Shown: positions 36,104-48,898, counted from the stretch's first letter. The stretch: 64,000 bases of DNA from Nemertoderma westbladi (GCA_032718475.1 JAUCBJ010007248.1:1-64000); one strand, 5' to 3'. Notes: generated by a model from the letters alone, not told the origin. Numbers and translations: made by a program.

Positions 36104-36337
36104 CTGCGAATTTGAAAAAAGTATTCTTGGCTTCCTCATCAAACCGATAGGGGGCTCTGTTGAATCACAGTGAATGACGTCATGATTTCCGGTACAATCA
36201 TTACTGATAGGAACCTTTAAAGTCCCAGTAGACGCTATATTCTTATTGCAGGTTTCATGGGACCGGAATTCCTTCTTGGCGTTATTTTTTTCAACACCTA
36301 GAAGGTCAGCTATATGATAACTTTGGTAACGTGGCAT
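36104..36337 (-). CDS. NK4: NK4-like homeobox gene, exon 1 (N-terminus and homeodomain arm)
   Basis: It begins ATG at 36337 and ends at a consensus donor (TTCGCAG followed by GTAAGC). It encodes 78 residues. Near the start, YHIADLLGV resembles the TN/EH1-type repressor motif of NK2-class proteins (FSxxDIL). The last 12 residues, MRKPRILFSNSQ, are homeodomain positions 1-12 and match the RKPRVLFSQAQ arm of NK4/Nkx2-5. Joined with exons 2 and 3 the gene would encode about 204 residues, shorter than vertebrate NKX2-5 (about 320). It acts as a nuclear sequence-specific transcription factor, and NK4 relatives act in heart and visceral mesoderm. NK2 or NK3 assignment is the alternative. Confidence 0.85.
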
Positions 36338-37600
36338 CGTTTTCTACAATCTACTGTTGTTAACCTTACCGGTAACTGTTTACTGCGTCCAACACAAGAA
36401 TGTTATGAATTATGCAGTAGGTATGGATTAATAATCTAGGCGCATACTGTAGGATTTGGTATTATATCAATATGTCAATCTGTGTGTTATACTGTACATT
36501 AATTGAAAATGTCTTCAATTATAGGTCTATGTTTTATTAGTTTATCTTATGCATTGGATTCTCTACTGTACCTTTATCGATCTTATGTCTGTAGTGGTAC
36601 CAGTACCGGTACAGTATGACAGTGTAGATTGTTGTCAGATTACAGATCTGACGAGTTATTAAGGAATTTTGCAATTTTGGTTTTGTTAATTTATTGTTTG
36701 TAGAGTTACAGAATGTATTCTTCATAGTAGCGATTTTGACTTGTGTAATTTTGAAGTAATAAACGGACTTAATTAATATATTAGGCTTGGTTGGAGTTAT
36801 TTACGGTAGCGAAAGTGCATTATCCCTAATAAACAGAATCAATGTGGCGCAAAATAGTTTTGAAAATATCATGTTTAGTGGATTTAGTGGTGAACTTTAA
36901 CAAATTACTGTACAGAATTAAGAGTGACGAGAGAATAATACAGTTGCGGCGTTTTCTAACCAAAACAATAAACCAAATTAAATTTTGTAATTGCGTATGT
37001 GCGACTACGTCCTGCAGAATTATAAAAGAAAATTACAAAAGAAATCAACCACAATGAAGCCGTTTAAACAATATCAGATTAAACATTAAATGAAATAAAA
37101 ATAACTTTTTGAAACTTGTGGGACAATAATTGAGGCTCTGGTATTCTTAAAAATACACCAATAGCGTAAGTTGTCAATAGTTCTCAAATCGTCCTATTGG
37201 CTAAGAAATAACACTACAGACTGTTTGTAGTCTGACTATAGTACGTACACAGACTGTTAATGGCCTCCAGGGTTTTAAATAAATACCAAGTATTGTTTTG
37301 TTGTGCAGTTCTGAATTAAGCCCCAGGCACCATGTGTGTATCTGGGACGCTTTACAATCTAGAACCATTATACTACAACCAGTTCTCACGGTTCAATATG
37401 CCTTCAAGGGATTTTAAGTAAAAAGCATTGGAGCACGCTGGGATGTATTGGGGCACTGGTACTCAAGTGAGTGTCTTTACAAATAGCCGTGAGGCAGTGT
37501 CTGTCACACATTGTTGGATATTGTCTTTATAAATGTACCTGTATTGGTACAAACAGAGCAAAAATAACCCCTCAATCAAACTTGGGAGGTAATCAAATGA
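36338..37600. other. Upstream region of the homeobox gene
   Basis: It would contain the promoter of the minus-strand homeobox gene. Mostly AT-rich. It includes the dispersed AACCAAAACAATAAAC word near 36958 and a CAGACTGTTTGTAGTCTG inverted repeat near 37207. No gene was recognised. Confidence 0.4.
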
Positions 37601-37639
37601 TATTTTTCCATGTGGCAACCAAATCCCAGCACTGTATCG

Positions 37640-37860
37640 CTGTTTAGTGTTCCACAGTACTGTGGCGTCCTGTACCGGTGTACAGTAGGCCTAGCGTTAG
37701 TGTACCACCACGATATAGTGTATACTGCATCGGTGTACCAATCTAGTGTACCACAGCGCTGTATCCGATTAGTGTACCACAGCTCAGCGCTGTACCAGTC
37801 TAGTGTACCACATCTCTGTACCACTATTCTGTTCCACACAGGCGTCCTGCACCGGTGTAT
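37640..37860. repeat. Degenerate tandem repeat around AGTGTACCACAGCGCTGTAC
   Basis: About seven imperfect copies of a 25-30 bp unit containing GTGTACCA and CAGCGCTGTACC words. The short frames across it are not credible genes. Confidence 0.65.
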
Positions 37861-38127
37861 TTTTACTTTACAAGCCTCATTTATTCACAAAATACTAAAT
37901 TCAAATTAAAAAATTTAAACACAAATATAGATATTGAACATTCAATTAAAAACAATTACCGAAGCGCGGGAAATTTAAAAAGTAAAACAACACCACCACC
38001 AATCAACCGTCTGATAACAGGAGATGTGTCAGCGATAGCTGCTGCCCCTGTCCGCATCGGTCGCTTGCCGCCAGTTGCTTTCGTCGCAGATGACCATCCC
38101 TTTGTACAGTCGTGCGTGCTTTGACAG

Positions 38128-38362
38128 TCTCTTGGAGAGAATAAAGATGGCAGGCAGCCCATGACTCTCTTGTTGATCCGTGGCCTGTTTGGAGATGCGG
38201 ATAATCTCACGAAAGATTGTGGTAGCTTCATGTTGTTAAAGTTGGAAAATTTGGCAAAAAAGTAAGTTGGCAAAAAAATTAAGTTGGTAATCTCAACGCA
38301 GCTGCGCGTTGAGATTACCAACTTAACTTTTTAAGTAATGCAGCATGCCGATTATACTACAG
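38128..38362 (+). pseudogene. LINE 3' fragment of the 24-kb family
   Basis: Plus-strand sequence GAATAAAGATGGCAGGCAGCC... GATGCGGATAATCT aligns to the C-terminal end of the LINE at 24282-24464 (GGQPM and DADDL coding region). The final ATGCAGCATGCCGAT matches that LINE's 3' end. An inserted hairpin (38279-38326) interrupts it. Confidence 0.65.
38279..38326. repeat. Perfect 21-bp-arm hairpin
   Basis: TTAAGTTGGTAATCTCAACGC, a 6-base loop AGCTGC, and the exact complement. A copy of AAGTTGGCAAAAAA precedes it. It is probably a tiny foldback inserted in the LINE remnant. Confidence 0.9.
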
Positions 38363-38665
38363 TAATACAGTTATAATATATACAGTAGTTATAATACTGT
38401 AGTATTAAACATATTTTATTTACATCTACTGTAGTTCGTATTTTTCCTCTTAAAATTGCCTTTTGTCGCCTTGAAACCAATGAACTTCCTCGTATTCCGT
38501 CATAGGCAATGCGCATCTCCCCTTAACCGATTTGGTAAAGAGAATCTTTAACTGTCGCAACTTCCAAAGTAATTCGGATAGTTCATAAAATATTAATTAT
38601 TAAGTTTACGGCAACACATTGCGGCTAGGCATTTCGGTATAATAATTCGTCTCACATATGGAAAT

Positions 38666-41600
38666 ACACGATCGCTATTGATGGGACTGCTGGAACACGA
38701 TCGCTATTGATGGGACTGCTGGAACACGATCGCTATTGATGGGACTGCTGGAACACGATCGCTATTGATGGGACTGCTAGAACACGATCGCTATGGATGG
38801 GACTGCTGGAACACGATCGCTATTGATGGGACTGCTAGAACACGTTCGCTATTGATGGGACTGGTGGAACACGATCGCTATTGATGGGACTGCTGGAACA
38901 CGATCGCTATTGATGGGACTGCTAGAACACGATCGCTATTGATGGGACTGCTAGAACACGTTCGCTATTGATGGGACTGCTAGAACACGATCGCTATTGA
39001 TGGGACTGCTAGAACACGTTCGCTATTGATGGGACTGCTAGAACACGTTCGCTATTGATGGGACTGCTAGAACACGATCGCTATTGATGGGACTGCTAGA
39101 ACACGATCGCTATTTATGGGACTGCTAGAACACGTTCGCTATTGATGGGACTGCTAGAACACGATCGCTATTGATGGGACTGCTAGAACACGTTCGCTAT
39201 TGATGGGACTGCTAGAACACGATCGCTATCGATTGGACTGCTAGAACACGTTCGCTATTGATGGGACTGCTAGAACACGATCGCTATTGATGGGACTGCT
39301 AGAACACGTTCGCTATTGATGGGACTACTAGAACACGATCGCTATTGATGGGACTGCTAGAACACGATCGCTATTGATGGGACTGCTAGAACACGTTCGC
39401 TATTGATGGGACTGCTAGAACACGATCGCTATTGATGGGACTGCTAGAACACGATCGCTATTGATGGGACTGCTAGAACACGTTCGCTATTGATGGGACT
39501 GCTAGAACACGATCGCTATTGATGGGACTGCTAGAACACGTTCGCTATTGATGGGACTGCTAGAACACGATCGCTATTGATGGGACTGCTAGAACACGTT
39601 CGCTATTGATGGGACTGCTAGAACACGATCGCTATTGATGGGACTGCTAGAACACGTTCGCTATTGATGGGACTGCTAGAACACGATCGCTATTGATGGG
39701 ACTGCTAGAACACGTTCGCTATTGATGGGACTGCTAGAACACGATCGCTATTGATGGGACTGCTAGAACACGTTCGCTATTGATGGGACTGCTAGAACAC
39801 GATCGCTATTGATGGGACTGCTAGAACACGATCGCTATTGATGGGACTGCTAGAACACGTTCGCTATTGATGGGACTGCTAGAACACGATCGCTATTGAT
39901 GGGACTGCTAGAACACGATCGCTATTGATGGGACTGCTAGAACACGTTCGCTATTGATGGGACTGCTAGAACACGATCGCTATTGATGGGACTGCTAGAA
40001 CACGTTCGCTATTGATGGGACTGCTAGAACACGATCGCTATTGATGGGACTGCTAGAACACGTTCGCTATTGATGGGACTGCTAGAATACGTTCGCTATT
40101 GATGGGACTGCTGGAACACGATCGCTATTGATGGGACTGCTAGAACACGATCGCTATTGATGGGACTGCTAGAACACGTTCGCTATTGATGGGACTGCTA
40201 GAACACGATCGCTATTGATGGGACTGCTAGAACACGTTCACTATTGATGGGACTGCTGGAACACGATCGCTATTGATGGGACTGCTGGAACACGATCGCT
40301 ATTGATGGGACTGCTAGAACACGATCGCTATTGATGGGACTGCTAGAACACGATCGCTATTGATGGGACTGCTGGAACACGATCGCTATTGATGGGACTG
40401 CTAGAACACGATCGCTATTGATGGGACTGCTAGAACACGTTCGCTATTGATGGGACTGCTAGAACACGTTCGCTATTGATGGGACTGCTAGAATACGTTC
40501 GCTATTGATGGGACTGCTGGAACACGATCGCTATTGATGGGACTGCTAGAACACGATCGCTATTGATGGGACTGCTAGAACACGTTCGCTATTGATGGGA
40601 CTGCTAGAACACGATCGCTATTGATGGGACTGCTAGAACACGTTCGCTATTGATGGGACTGCTGGAACACGATCGCTATTGATGGGACTGCTGGAACACG
40701 ATCGCTATTGATGGGACTGCTAGAACACGATCGCTATTGATGGGACTGCTAGAACACGATCGCTATTGATGGGACTGCTAGAACACGATCGCTATTGATG
40801 GGACTGCTAGAACACGTTTGCTATTGATGGGACTGCTAGTACACGATCGCTATTGATGGGACTGCTAGAACACGATCGCTATTGATGGGACTGCTAGAAC
40901 ACGTTCGCTATTGATGTGACTGCTAGAACACGATCGCTATTGATGGGACTGCTGGAACACGATCGCTAATGATGGGACTGCTAGAACACGATCGCTATTG
41001 ATGGGACTGGTGGAACACGATCGCTATTGATGGGACTGCTGGAACACGATCGCTATTGATGGGACTGCTGGAACACGATCGCTATTGATGGGACTGCTAG
41101 AACACGTTCGCTATTGATGGGACTGCTAGAACACGTTCGCTATTGATGTGACTGCTAGAACACGTTCGCTATTGATGGGACTGCTGGAACACGATCGCTA
41201 TTGATGGGACTGCTGGAACACGATCGCTATTGATGGGACTGCTAGAACACGATCGCTATTGATGGGACTGCTAGAACACGTTCGCTATTGATGGGACTGC
41301 TGGAACACGATCGCTATTGATGGGACTGCTGGAACACGATCGCTATTGATGGGACTGCTAGAACACGATCGCTATTGATGGGACTGCTAGCACACGATCG
41401 CTATTGATGGGACTGCTAGAACACGATCGCTATTGATGGGACTGCTAGAACACGTTCGCTATTGATGGGACTGCTAGAACACGATCGCTATTGATGGGAC
41501 TGCTGGAACACGATCGCTATTGATGGGACTGCTGGAACACGATCGCTATTGATGGGACTGCTAGAACACGTTCGCTATTGATGGGACTGCTAGAACACGA

Positions 41601-43014
41601 TCGCTATTGATGGGACTGGTGGAACACGATCGCTATTGATGGGAGTGCTGGAACACGATCGCTATTGATGGGACTGCTGGAACACGATCGCTATTGATGG
41701 GACTGCTAGAACACGTTCTCTATTGATGGGACTGCTGGAACACGATCGCTATTGATGGGACTGCTAGAACACGATCGCTATTGATGGGACTGCTAGAACA
41801 CGATCGCTATTGATGGGACTGGTGGAACACGATCGCTATTGATGGGACTGCTGGAACACGATCGCTATTGATGGGACTGCTGGAACACGATCGCTATTGA
41901 TGGGACTGCTAGAACACGATCGCTATTGATGGGACTGCTAGAACACGATCGTTATTGATGGGACTGGTGGAACACGATCGCTATTGATGGGACTGCTGGA
42001 ACACGATCGCTATTGATGGGACTGCTGGAACACGATCGCTATTGATGGGACTGCTAGAACACGTTCGCTATGGATGGGACTGCTGGAACACGATCGCTAT
42101 TGATGGGACTGCTGGAACACGATCGCTATTGATGGGACTGCTGGAACACGATCGCTATTGATGGGACTGATAGAACACGTTCGCTATGGATGGGACTGCT
42201 AGAACACGATCGCTATTGATGGGACTGCTAGAACACGATCGCTATTGATGGGACTGCTAGAACACGTTCGCTATTGATGGGACTGCTAGAACACGTTCGC
42301 TATTGATTGGACTGCTGGAGCACGATCGCTATTGATGGGACTGCTGGAACACGATCGCTATTGATGGGACTGCTAGAACACGATCGCTATTGATGGGACT
42401 GCTAGAACACGTTCGCTATTGATGGGACTGCTAGAACACGTTCGCTATTGATGGGACTGCTGGAGCACGATCGCTATTGATGGGACTGCTAGAACACGTT
42501 CGCTATTGATGGGACTGCTGGAACACGATCGCTATTGATGGGACTGCTAGAACACGTTCGCTATTGATGGGACTGCTGGAGCACGATCGCTATTGATGGG
42601 ACTGCTGGAACACGATCGCTATTGATGGGACTGCTAGAACACGATCGCTATTGATGGGACTGCTGGAGCACGATCGCTATTGATGGGACTGCTAGAACAC
42701 GTTCGCTATTGATGGGACCCCTGGAGCACGATCGCTATTGATGGGACTGCTGGAACACGATCGCTATTGATGGGACTGCTAGAACACGATCGCTATTGAT
42801 GGGACTGCTAGAACACGTTCGCTATTGATGGGACTGCTGGAACACGATCGCTATTGATGGGACTGCTAGAACACGTTCGCTATTGATGGGACTGCTAGAA
42901 CACGTTCGCTATTGATGGGACTGCTGGAGCACGATCGCTATTGATGGGACTGCTAGAACACGTTCGCTATTGATGGGACTGCTGGAACACGTTTGCTATT
43001 GATGGGACTGCTGG
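38666..43014. repeat. 29-bp satellite, about 150 copies
   Basis: Head-to-tail copies of a 29-mer (ACACGATCGCTATTGATGGG plus ACTGCTGGA). Two main dimorphisms occur, GATCGC versus GTTCGC and CTAGAA versus CTGGAA. In about 39480-40080 GATCGC and GTTCGC units mostly alternate, giving a 58-bp higher-order unit. Larger blocks repeat further right. The unit contains stops in its frames, so no ORF arises. The GATCGC form creates a CGATCG site per repeat. Confidence 0.98.
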
Positions 43015-44355
43015 ACATTGGATCAAAAACTCATGACATACTGTAATGAGAACACTGATCGATTATGTAAACGCTACCATCGTTTTAGCAGTCTTTTAGG
43101 TACTTCAGCATTTTTTGATACAAATGATTTTGTTCCTATTTTAATATTGATCAGATTGTTTGAATAAGGGGGGTAAAATTCGGCAACTGATGTCATTGTC
43201 AAGGCTGATGAGTTATCTAGCATAGCGGATACACTGGTTTCTATTTGCCGCTGAATTGCATTATATTTCGGCTAGAAGTTTGGCTTCCTCCAATAATAGA
43301 CGAGATTTAGCTTTACCTGACAGCCTGAGGAATATCTACCGTTGAATCAGTTCAACCCCAACTAGAATTTGATTGGTTGTCTTATTATAAAATGAATTCT
43401 TCCCTATAATTCCATCGGTTTCCAGAAAATTAATTTTTATTTTAGAGTTCGTCTTTCAACTTTTTATTCAAAGTTTACAGTTATGTAGGTATAAACGGAG
43501 GTTGGTTATTTTTTTGTTACTCGCCTATCATATTTTTCAAGGCAAATGTTTGCTATAAATGTAAAGTAATGTTACTATTCATTAACTCTTCTTCAAAATA
43601 TCCAAAAACGTAAACCGTTGTGCAATTTATGCGCTGAAAGTTACAATTGAAGTTTTATCATAAATATTGGATGTAATATTTAAAAACTTAAACACAAAAC
43701 TTAAAAACAAATTTTTTGTTATTTATAGTTAGTTGAATCGGCAACTAATTAGTCTGAGGTTTGTTTAATAGATCAGCTCACAATTAATATAAAATGTAAT
43801 TTTTCCTTAATCTAATATCTGTTATATAATAATTATTTGGGTTGGGATCTATTTTGTCCTGCGATTTCGAATAAATTTATTAAAACTACTGCTACTAACT
43901 GTACTTGGTCGAACGAGTTCGGACAGTGGAAATTAGATCCTTCCGGGCTTCCCGATTTTCCATATAAAGTTGTCCCAATTTCGTTTCTCGCATGTCCAGT
44001 ATCACTCTCAAGTTGGTCTATAGAGGTTATATAGCCGGTTTGTTCACAGCTTGATTCTCTTGCTTTTCTATAGGGTTTGCTGACTCTCAAACTGACTCGG
44101 ACTTCTGCAGTCATAATTCTGTGGTCTGTGCAAATCAATACCTATTTGCTCCAAGAGTAAGCGGCTATTTCGTTTATAATTGGTGTTATACTATAACACC
44201 AATTATAAAAGAAATAGCCGGTGTAACCCTTGATCTTCTGCGGGCAACCAGCAATGACTTTGACATTGTGTTTTGGAATGACCTTTATAAATCCAGTTAG
44301 ATCTTCTTAAAACTTGACAGCTAGATCTGGCTCTGAACCATTGGTTGGTTTCTAG
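43015..44355. other. AT-rich DNA upstream of the repeat-protein exon
   Basis: Nothing firm. The minus strand at about 44138-43990 encodes a TDHRIMTAEVRVSL phrase resembling the end of a LINE endonuclease domain (SDHR motif), so a LINE remnant is possible. A first exon for the repeat protein should lie here or further upstream, but I could not identify it. Confidence 0.35.
44162..44220. repeat. 59-bp hairpin
   Basis: Arms of 29 bp (CGGCTATTTCGTTTATAATT and onward) with one mismatch around a single-base centre at 44191. It lies about 140 bp upstream of the proposed acceptor of the repeat-protein exon. Confidence 0.88.
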
Positions 44356-45679
44356 CAACTTAATACTCTTTGTTGTCTTGGGATTACAATCAAACGTTCT
44401 TGCAATGCCCTGGAGTTATAGAATTCCTACTCCACCAATGCCCTGGAGTTATAGAATTCCTACTCCACCAATAATGCCCTGGAGTTATAGAATTCCTACT
44501 CTACCAATAATGCCCTGGAGTTATAGAATTCCTACTCCACCAATGCCCTGGAGTTATAGAATTCCTACTCCACCAATGCCCTGGAGTTATAGAATTCCTA
44601 CTCCACCAATACCCTGGAGTTATAGAATTCCTACTCCACCAATGCCCTGGAGTTATAGAATTCCTACTCCACCAATGCCCTGGAGTTATAGAATTCCTAC
44701 TCCACCAATGCCCTGGAGTTATAGAATTCCTACTCCACCAATGCCCTGGAGTTATAGAATTCCTACTCCACCAATGCCCTGGAGTTATAGAATTCCTACT
44801 CCACCAATGCCCTGGAGTTATAGAATTCCTACTCCACCAATGCCCTGGAGTTATAGAATTCCTACTCCACCAATACCCTGGAGTTATAGAATTCCTACTC
44901 CACCAATGCCCTGGAGTTATAGAATTCCTACTCCACCAATGCCCTGGAGTTATAGAATTCCTACTCCACCAATGCCCTGGAGTTATAGAATTCCTACTCC
45001 ACCAATACCCTGGAGTTATAGAATTCCTACTCCACCAATGCCCTGGAGTTATAGAATTCCTACTCCACCAATAATGCCCTGGAGTTATAGAATTCCTACT
45101 CCACCAATACCCTGGAGTTATAGAATTCCTACTCCACCAATGCCCTGGAGTTATAGAATTCCTACTCCACCAATGCCCTGGAGTTATAGAATTCCTACTC
45201 CACCAATGCCCTGGAGTTATAGAATTCCTACTCCACCAATGCCCTGGAGTTATAGAATTCCTACTCCACCAATGCACTGGAGTTATAGAATTCCTACTCC
45301 ACCAATAATGCCCTGGAGTTATAGAATTCCTACTCCACCAATAATGCCCTGGAGTTATAGAATTCCTACTCCACCAATAATGCCCTGGAGTTATAGAATT
45401 CCTACTCCACCAATGCCCCAAAGTCCACCAATTTCCAATGTAATTATTATAATTGATGTTGATGGTAGTGATGTCTTCTTGACATATCCGATGTTCTTAG
45501 ATACAGATGACTTTGATGTTATATTCCATTGCCATAGAGCGACCATGACACCCCTAGAAAGTGTTTGTGAATTCATTGCAGTAATCTTTAGTGTCTTTTT
45601 ACATTTCAACAGGTACCGACAGACTCTTTACTTCTCTATCTTCTATATTTTCCTGCTAAGTTTTCATTATAAACTTTAG
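44356..45679 (+). CDS. Secreted protein exon: ~30 copies of an 11-residue Pro/Trp/Tyr/Arg repeat
   Basis: The frame opens with no ATG but directly after a strong acceptor, TTGGTTTCTAG (44345-44355), so this is probably a second exon. First come residues LILFVVLGLQSNVLA, a typical signal-peptide core ending in a good cleavage site. Then about 30 near-identical copies of MPWSYRIPTPP follow. Variants are Met to Ile, one Pro to Leu, one Pro to His, and about six Ile insertions (ATA). A non-repetitive tail of about 85 residues follows, acidic then hydrophobic, and may include intron if a donor lies there. All unit lengths are 33 or 36 nt, so the frame is never lost over 1 kb. The repeat has no Cys, Lys or dibasic site, which argues against a neuropeptide precursor. 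A structural, adhesive or matrix protein is an inference. The open antisense frame (45421-44501) is a by-product of the 33-nt period. Confidence 0.55.
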
Positions 45680-45747
45680 TATTTATTTCGTTTGTTGGTT
45701 ACTGTGGTTACATTTTATGGGAATAGTCATTAATAATTAACCATTGA

Positions 45748-47314
45748 TTAACCCTATTAGTACCGGGCTATAAAATGTACAAATACCAGGGGGGGGGGGG
45801 GGGGGTCATATTAAACCCCACCCCACCCCCTCTAAAATCTACAAATTTTAACGAAAACGTCTGATTTTTTGTTTGTTCGTAGATCTCACTAGTCTGAATC
45901 CAACCAAAAAATAAAATTTCAAAAAAAAGTACTGGGGTGGTTATTTTGCAGCACCAAAATTACAAGTAGTGAACAATTTGCATAAAATTTGAAAGATCCA
46001 ATTTTCGGCCCATTGTGTTTCAATACAGGTTTTCTATTGCTTAAAATCCATTGGAAAATATTTAAAAATAATCTGATTAGTATAAATGGCTGTTTTAGTC
46101 CTTTCTGCGTAGGAAAAAAATGAAAAAAACAAGTAACCAGCACTTTTCAGTTAGAACACAAATTTTTTAATTAACTTATACGATGGTATAAATTCATATT
46201 TTTAGGTTTTCTGGGGCGCTGATTCTAATGGAATAGATTTCTAATTTGCCAGATCATTGCTAATCGTACTTTCCGGCGTAATATGGCAAATTTTCGTGCT
46301 AGCACCAAATTTCGCACCCATCACCAAAAAGTACAAGTTTCAGATGTCCGGTGCTGTTTTTGTTAATTCCATCGGATTCAGGACCCCCATAAACCCGTAT
46401 AACGCAATAAACAAGATGATGCTATCTATTGATCAATTTGCTTATTTTCAAAAATTTGGTGCTGGCACAACAATTTTCACCCACCGGCGATAAATACTAG
46501 TTTGAAAACTCATACGCAATTTTTAATTTTAATTTAAATTCAGAACCCTCACAAAGCCGTATAACCCAAGAAATAAGGTGACACAATCAATTGATATATT
46601 TGATGGTTTCAAAATTTGGTGCAAGCACCAAATTTTGCACCCACTTCCGAAAAATAGAAGTTTGAGATGTCTAGTTCGATAATTATAATATTCCGTTGAA
46701 TTCAGAACCGCCATAAACCTCTAAAACGCCAGAAATAAGTTGTCTCAAGCAATTTAACTATTGAAAGGATTTTCAAAATTTCGTGCTGGCACCAAATTTT
46801 GCACACAGCGACGAAAAATACAAGTTTGATACGTCTGGTGGAATTCGTATATATACCATCGAAACCAGAACCCCAAAAACCCTTATAGGGGAAAAAAACA
46901 GGTTCAAACAATCAATTTACAAAATTGAGATATTTCGAAATTTTGTGCTGGCACTAAAATTGGCACCAGCTGAATAAAACAAGTTTGAAATTTCTAAATT
47001 TATTTTTATTAGTTACAGCTAATTGTAAACACCAAAAAACTGGTGTAAATCAAAAATAAAGATGTTACAAATCATATTTAATGAAATGTAATTTTCAAAA
47101 TCATCTAAAAAAAGTGCCAAAAGTATGGTGAAAAAATGGTGCCATAACTAGAAAACTTCCAAATTTTTTTGAAAACCGTTTTCACTATTAGGAGGACAAT
47201 AGATTTTTAGGAAAAGTCATAAAATTTCAGATTCCCCACTGCGTTTGTTTCAGAGTTATAACAAATAAAGGGTGGGGGTCATATATTTACGCCTCTCGGG
47301 TTTAATAGGGTTAA
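45748..47314. mobile_element. TTAA-flanked piggyBac-like element B, with G-tract
   Basis: TTAA (45748-45751) plus CCCTATTAGTACCGGGCTAT at the left. CGGGTTTAATAGGG plus TTAA (47311-47314) at the right. A poly-G run (about 45789-45805) sits just inside the left end. Its left end matches the right end of element A and vice versa, so B is inverted relative to A. The 1.56 kb interior is a degenerate tandem of about 150-bp units, each with TTTGGTGC..GCACCAAATTT and ACAAGTTTGA words. It is non-coding. Confidence 0.85.
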
Positions 47315-48235
47315 GTGGCCATCGATTAAGTGGCCATCTTATTCCCTTTCAGCATCCGATTAACTCATTAAAACTAAAAATACGGGATTTTAATTCCCAT
47401 GAAAATAATCTGCCTGGCATATGATAGATATTATTATGCCGTTTACGGTTCTGCTTCTATGGCTCTATGAAAAGAAAAATAAATGTTAAGCAACATTAAC
47501 TAATGAAAAAATATCTTTGGTAAACACTTATAGAACAATAATTGCTGATCGAAACATCGGAGTACGCTGCAGAAACAAACGATTATTGTTTATAAAAAAG
47601 TACACCAGTTTCTTCAGAAATAAATGCGCTCCAAAGCCAATTCAAGGTCTTTTCAAATATTTTACGGACATTATTGCTAAATAGAAAATCTGTATATAAA
47701 AATGGCTCCTTCTTTCAGATGCTGGCCATCTTTTTTTCTGTGGTGTTAATGGGGTAGCAGGTGTTTTGTTCAAAATGTTATTACCACGGGGTTGGGATTT
47801 GGAACTGCTTCACTGCTGTCAATATAATTAGAATTTACAATAGGTAGATATAGGAAGTTACATCCTGTGCTTGAGAGAGCCCTCTTCCACTGTCGTTTAA
47901 CTAATTATTCCACGTCGTTAGCATTGCTAATGATGCCGTTATTAGACGTTTAGTAGAACTGCTTAGCCTTTATGCTTTTATACAATATTAGCTCGTATTA
48001 CACAAATAGGGCCTTCCCACAAAGATAAAACTGCCTGTACGAAAGTGGATGCTATGATTTTAATACAAATTGAGAACAACTTATACTTATACTTTTTTCT
48101 ATAATAATAAATCGCAATAAATAATTTTTATTAAATTTTTTAAGCAATTTTTTTCTTGGTTACAATCTAGCAAGGCAATCCAAACATTGTTCAGATACAT
48201 AGCTTACTACTTGTTCGGATACATAGCTTACTACT
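47315..48235. other. Intergenic DNA, no gene seen
   Basis: AT-rich DNA starting with two copies of TTAAGTGGCCATC. No exon, RNA gene or element was recognised. Confidence 0.4.
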
Positions 48236-48400
48236 TGTTTGGACACAATTTGCCCCTAGTTTGGACACAATTTGCCCCTACTTTGGACACAATTTGCCCC
48301 TAGTTTGGACACAATTTGCTCCTTGTTTTGGACACAATTTGCTCCTTGTTTGGAGACAATTTGCTCCTTGTTTGGAGACAATTTGCTCCTTGTTTGGACA
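48236..48400. repeat. 22-23 bp tandem repeat, about seven copies
   Basis: Units of TTTGGACACAATTTGCCCCT, later TTTGGAGACAATTTGCTCCT, occur head to tail, preceded by two copies of a CATAGCTTACTACTTGTT unit. The short frames across it are repeat artefacts. Confidence 0.9.
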
Positions 48401-48898
48401 CACTGCTTTAACTGGTGCAGCCAAGTACAACCCATGAATTTATCCTTCATGGCGCCATTCGCAAAAATGAACCTAAGTAACTAGGGAAACAGAATGCAAT
48501 GAAGATGTTTACTGCCAGTTTTCTTCAAATATAAATATATGGTGATCTGGTAACTCTTATTAGGAAATGTGATCGTAATTTTTTCTACCACGTTGACTCA
48601 TTCGTCGTGCTTGCAGAGTGGTGACTGTGTTTTGGCAATAATATAAAACCGTGGTTGATCTGTAATGATTATCTTGTACATTATGTTATGCCATTGAACC
48701 CTGCATAGCATTCTAGTATTCTGCATTCTTTTAAGTATAGGAAAAGTGATGAGATTCAAAGTTATGTTGTCAAAACTATATATCTCATTGTGTATAACGT
48801 AGTATTTGTATCTCAAACAAGTCCCAGCTGTAAATATTTACATGAACGAGCGAAGCGAGTGAAATATTGAAACGAAGGATGGAAGTGATATACAGGGA

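Noticed and set aside
38666-43014. Regular 29-bp repeats as a CRISPR array
   Set aside because: There are no spacers, repeats are directly head to tail, no cas genes are present and the genome is animal.
43833-44138. Gene on the minus strand with TDHRIMTAEVRVSL
   Set aside because: It resembles only the end of a LINE endonuclease and has no other support. Mentioned as a possible remnant, not called.
44501-45421. Antisense frame with a GHWWSRNSITP repeat
   Set aside because: It is a consequence of the 33-bp period. It has no signal peptide or ATG context of its own, while the sense frame has both a signal core and an acceptor.
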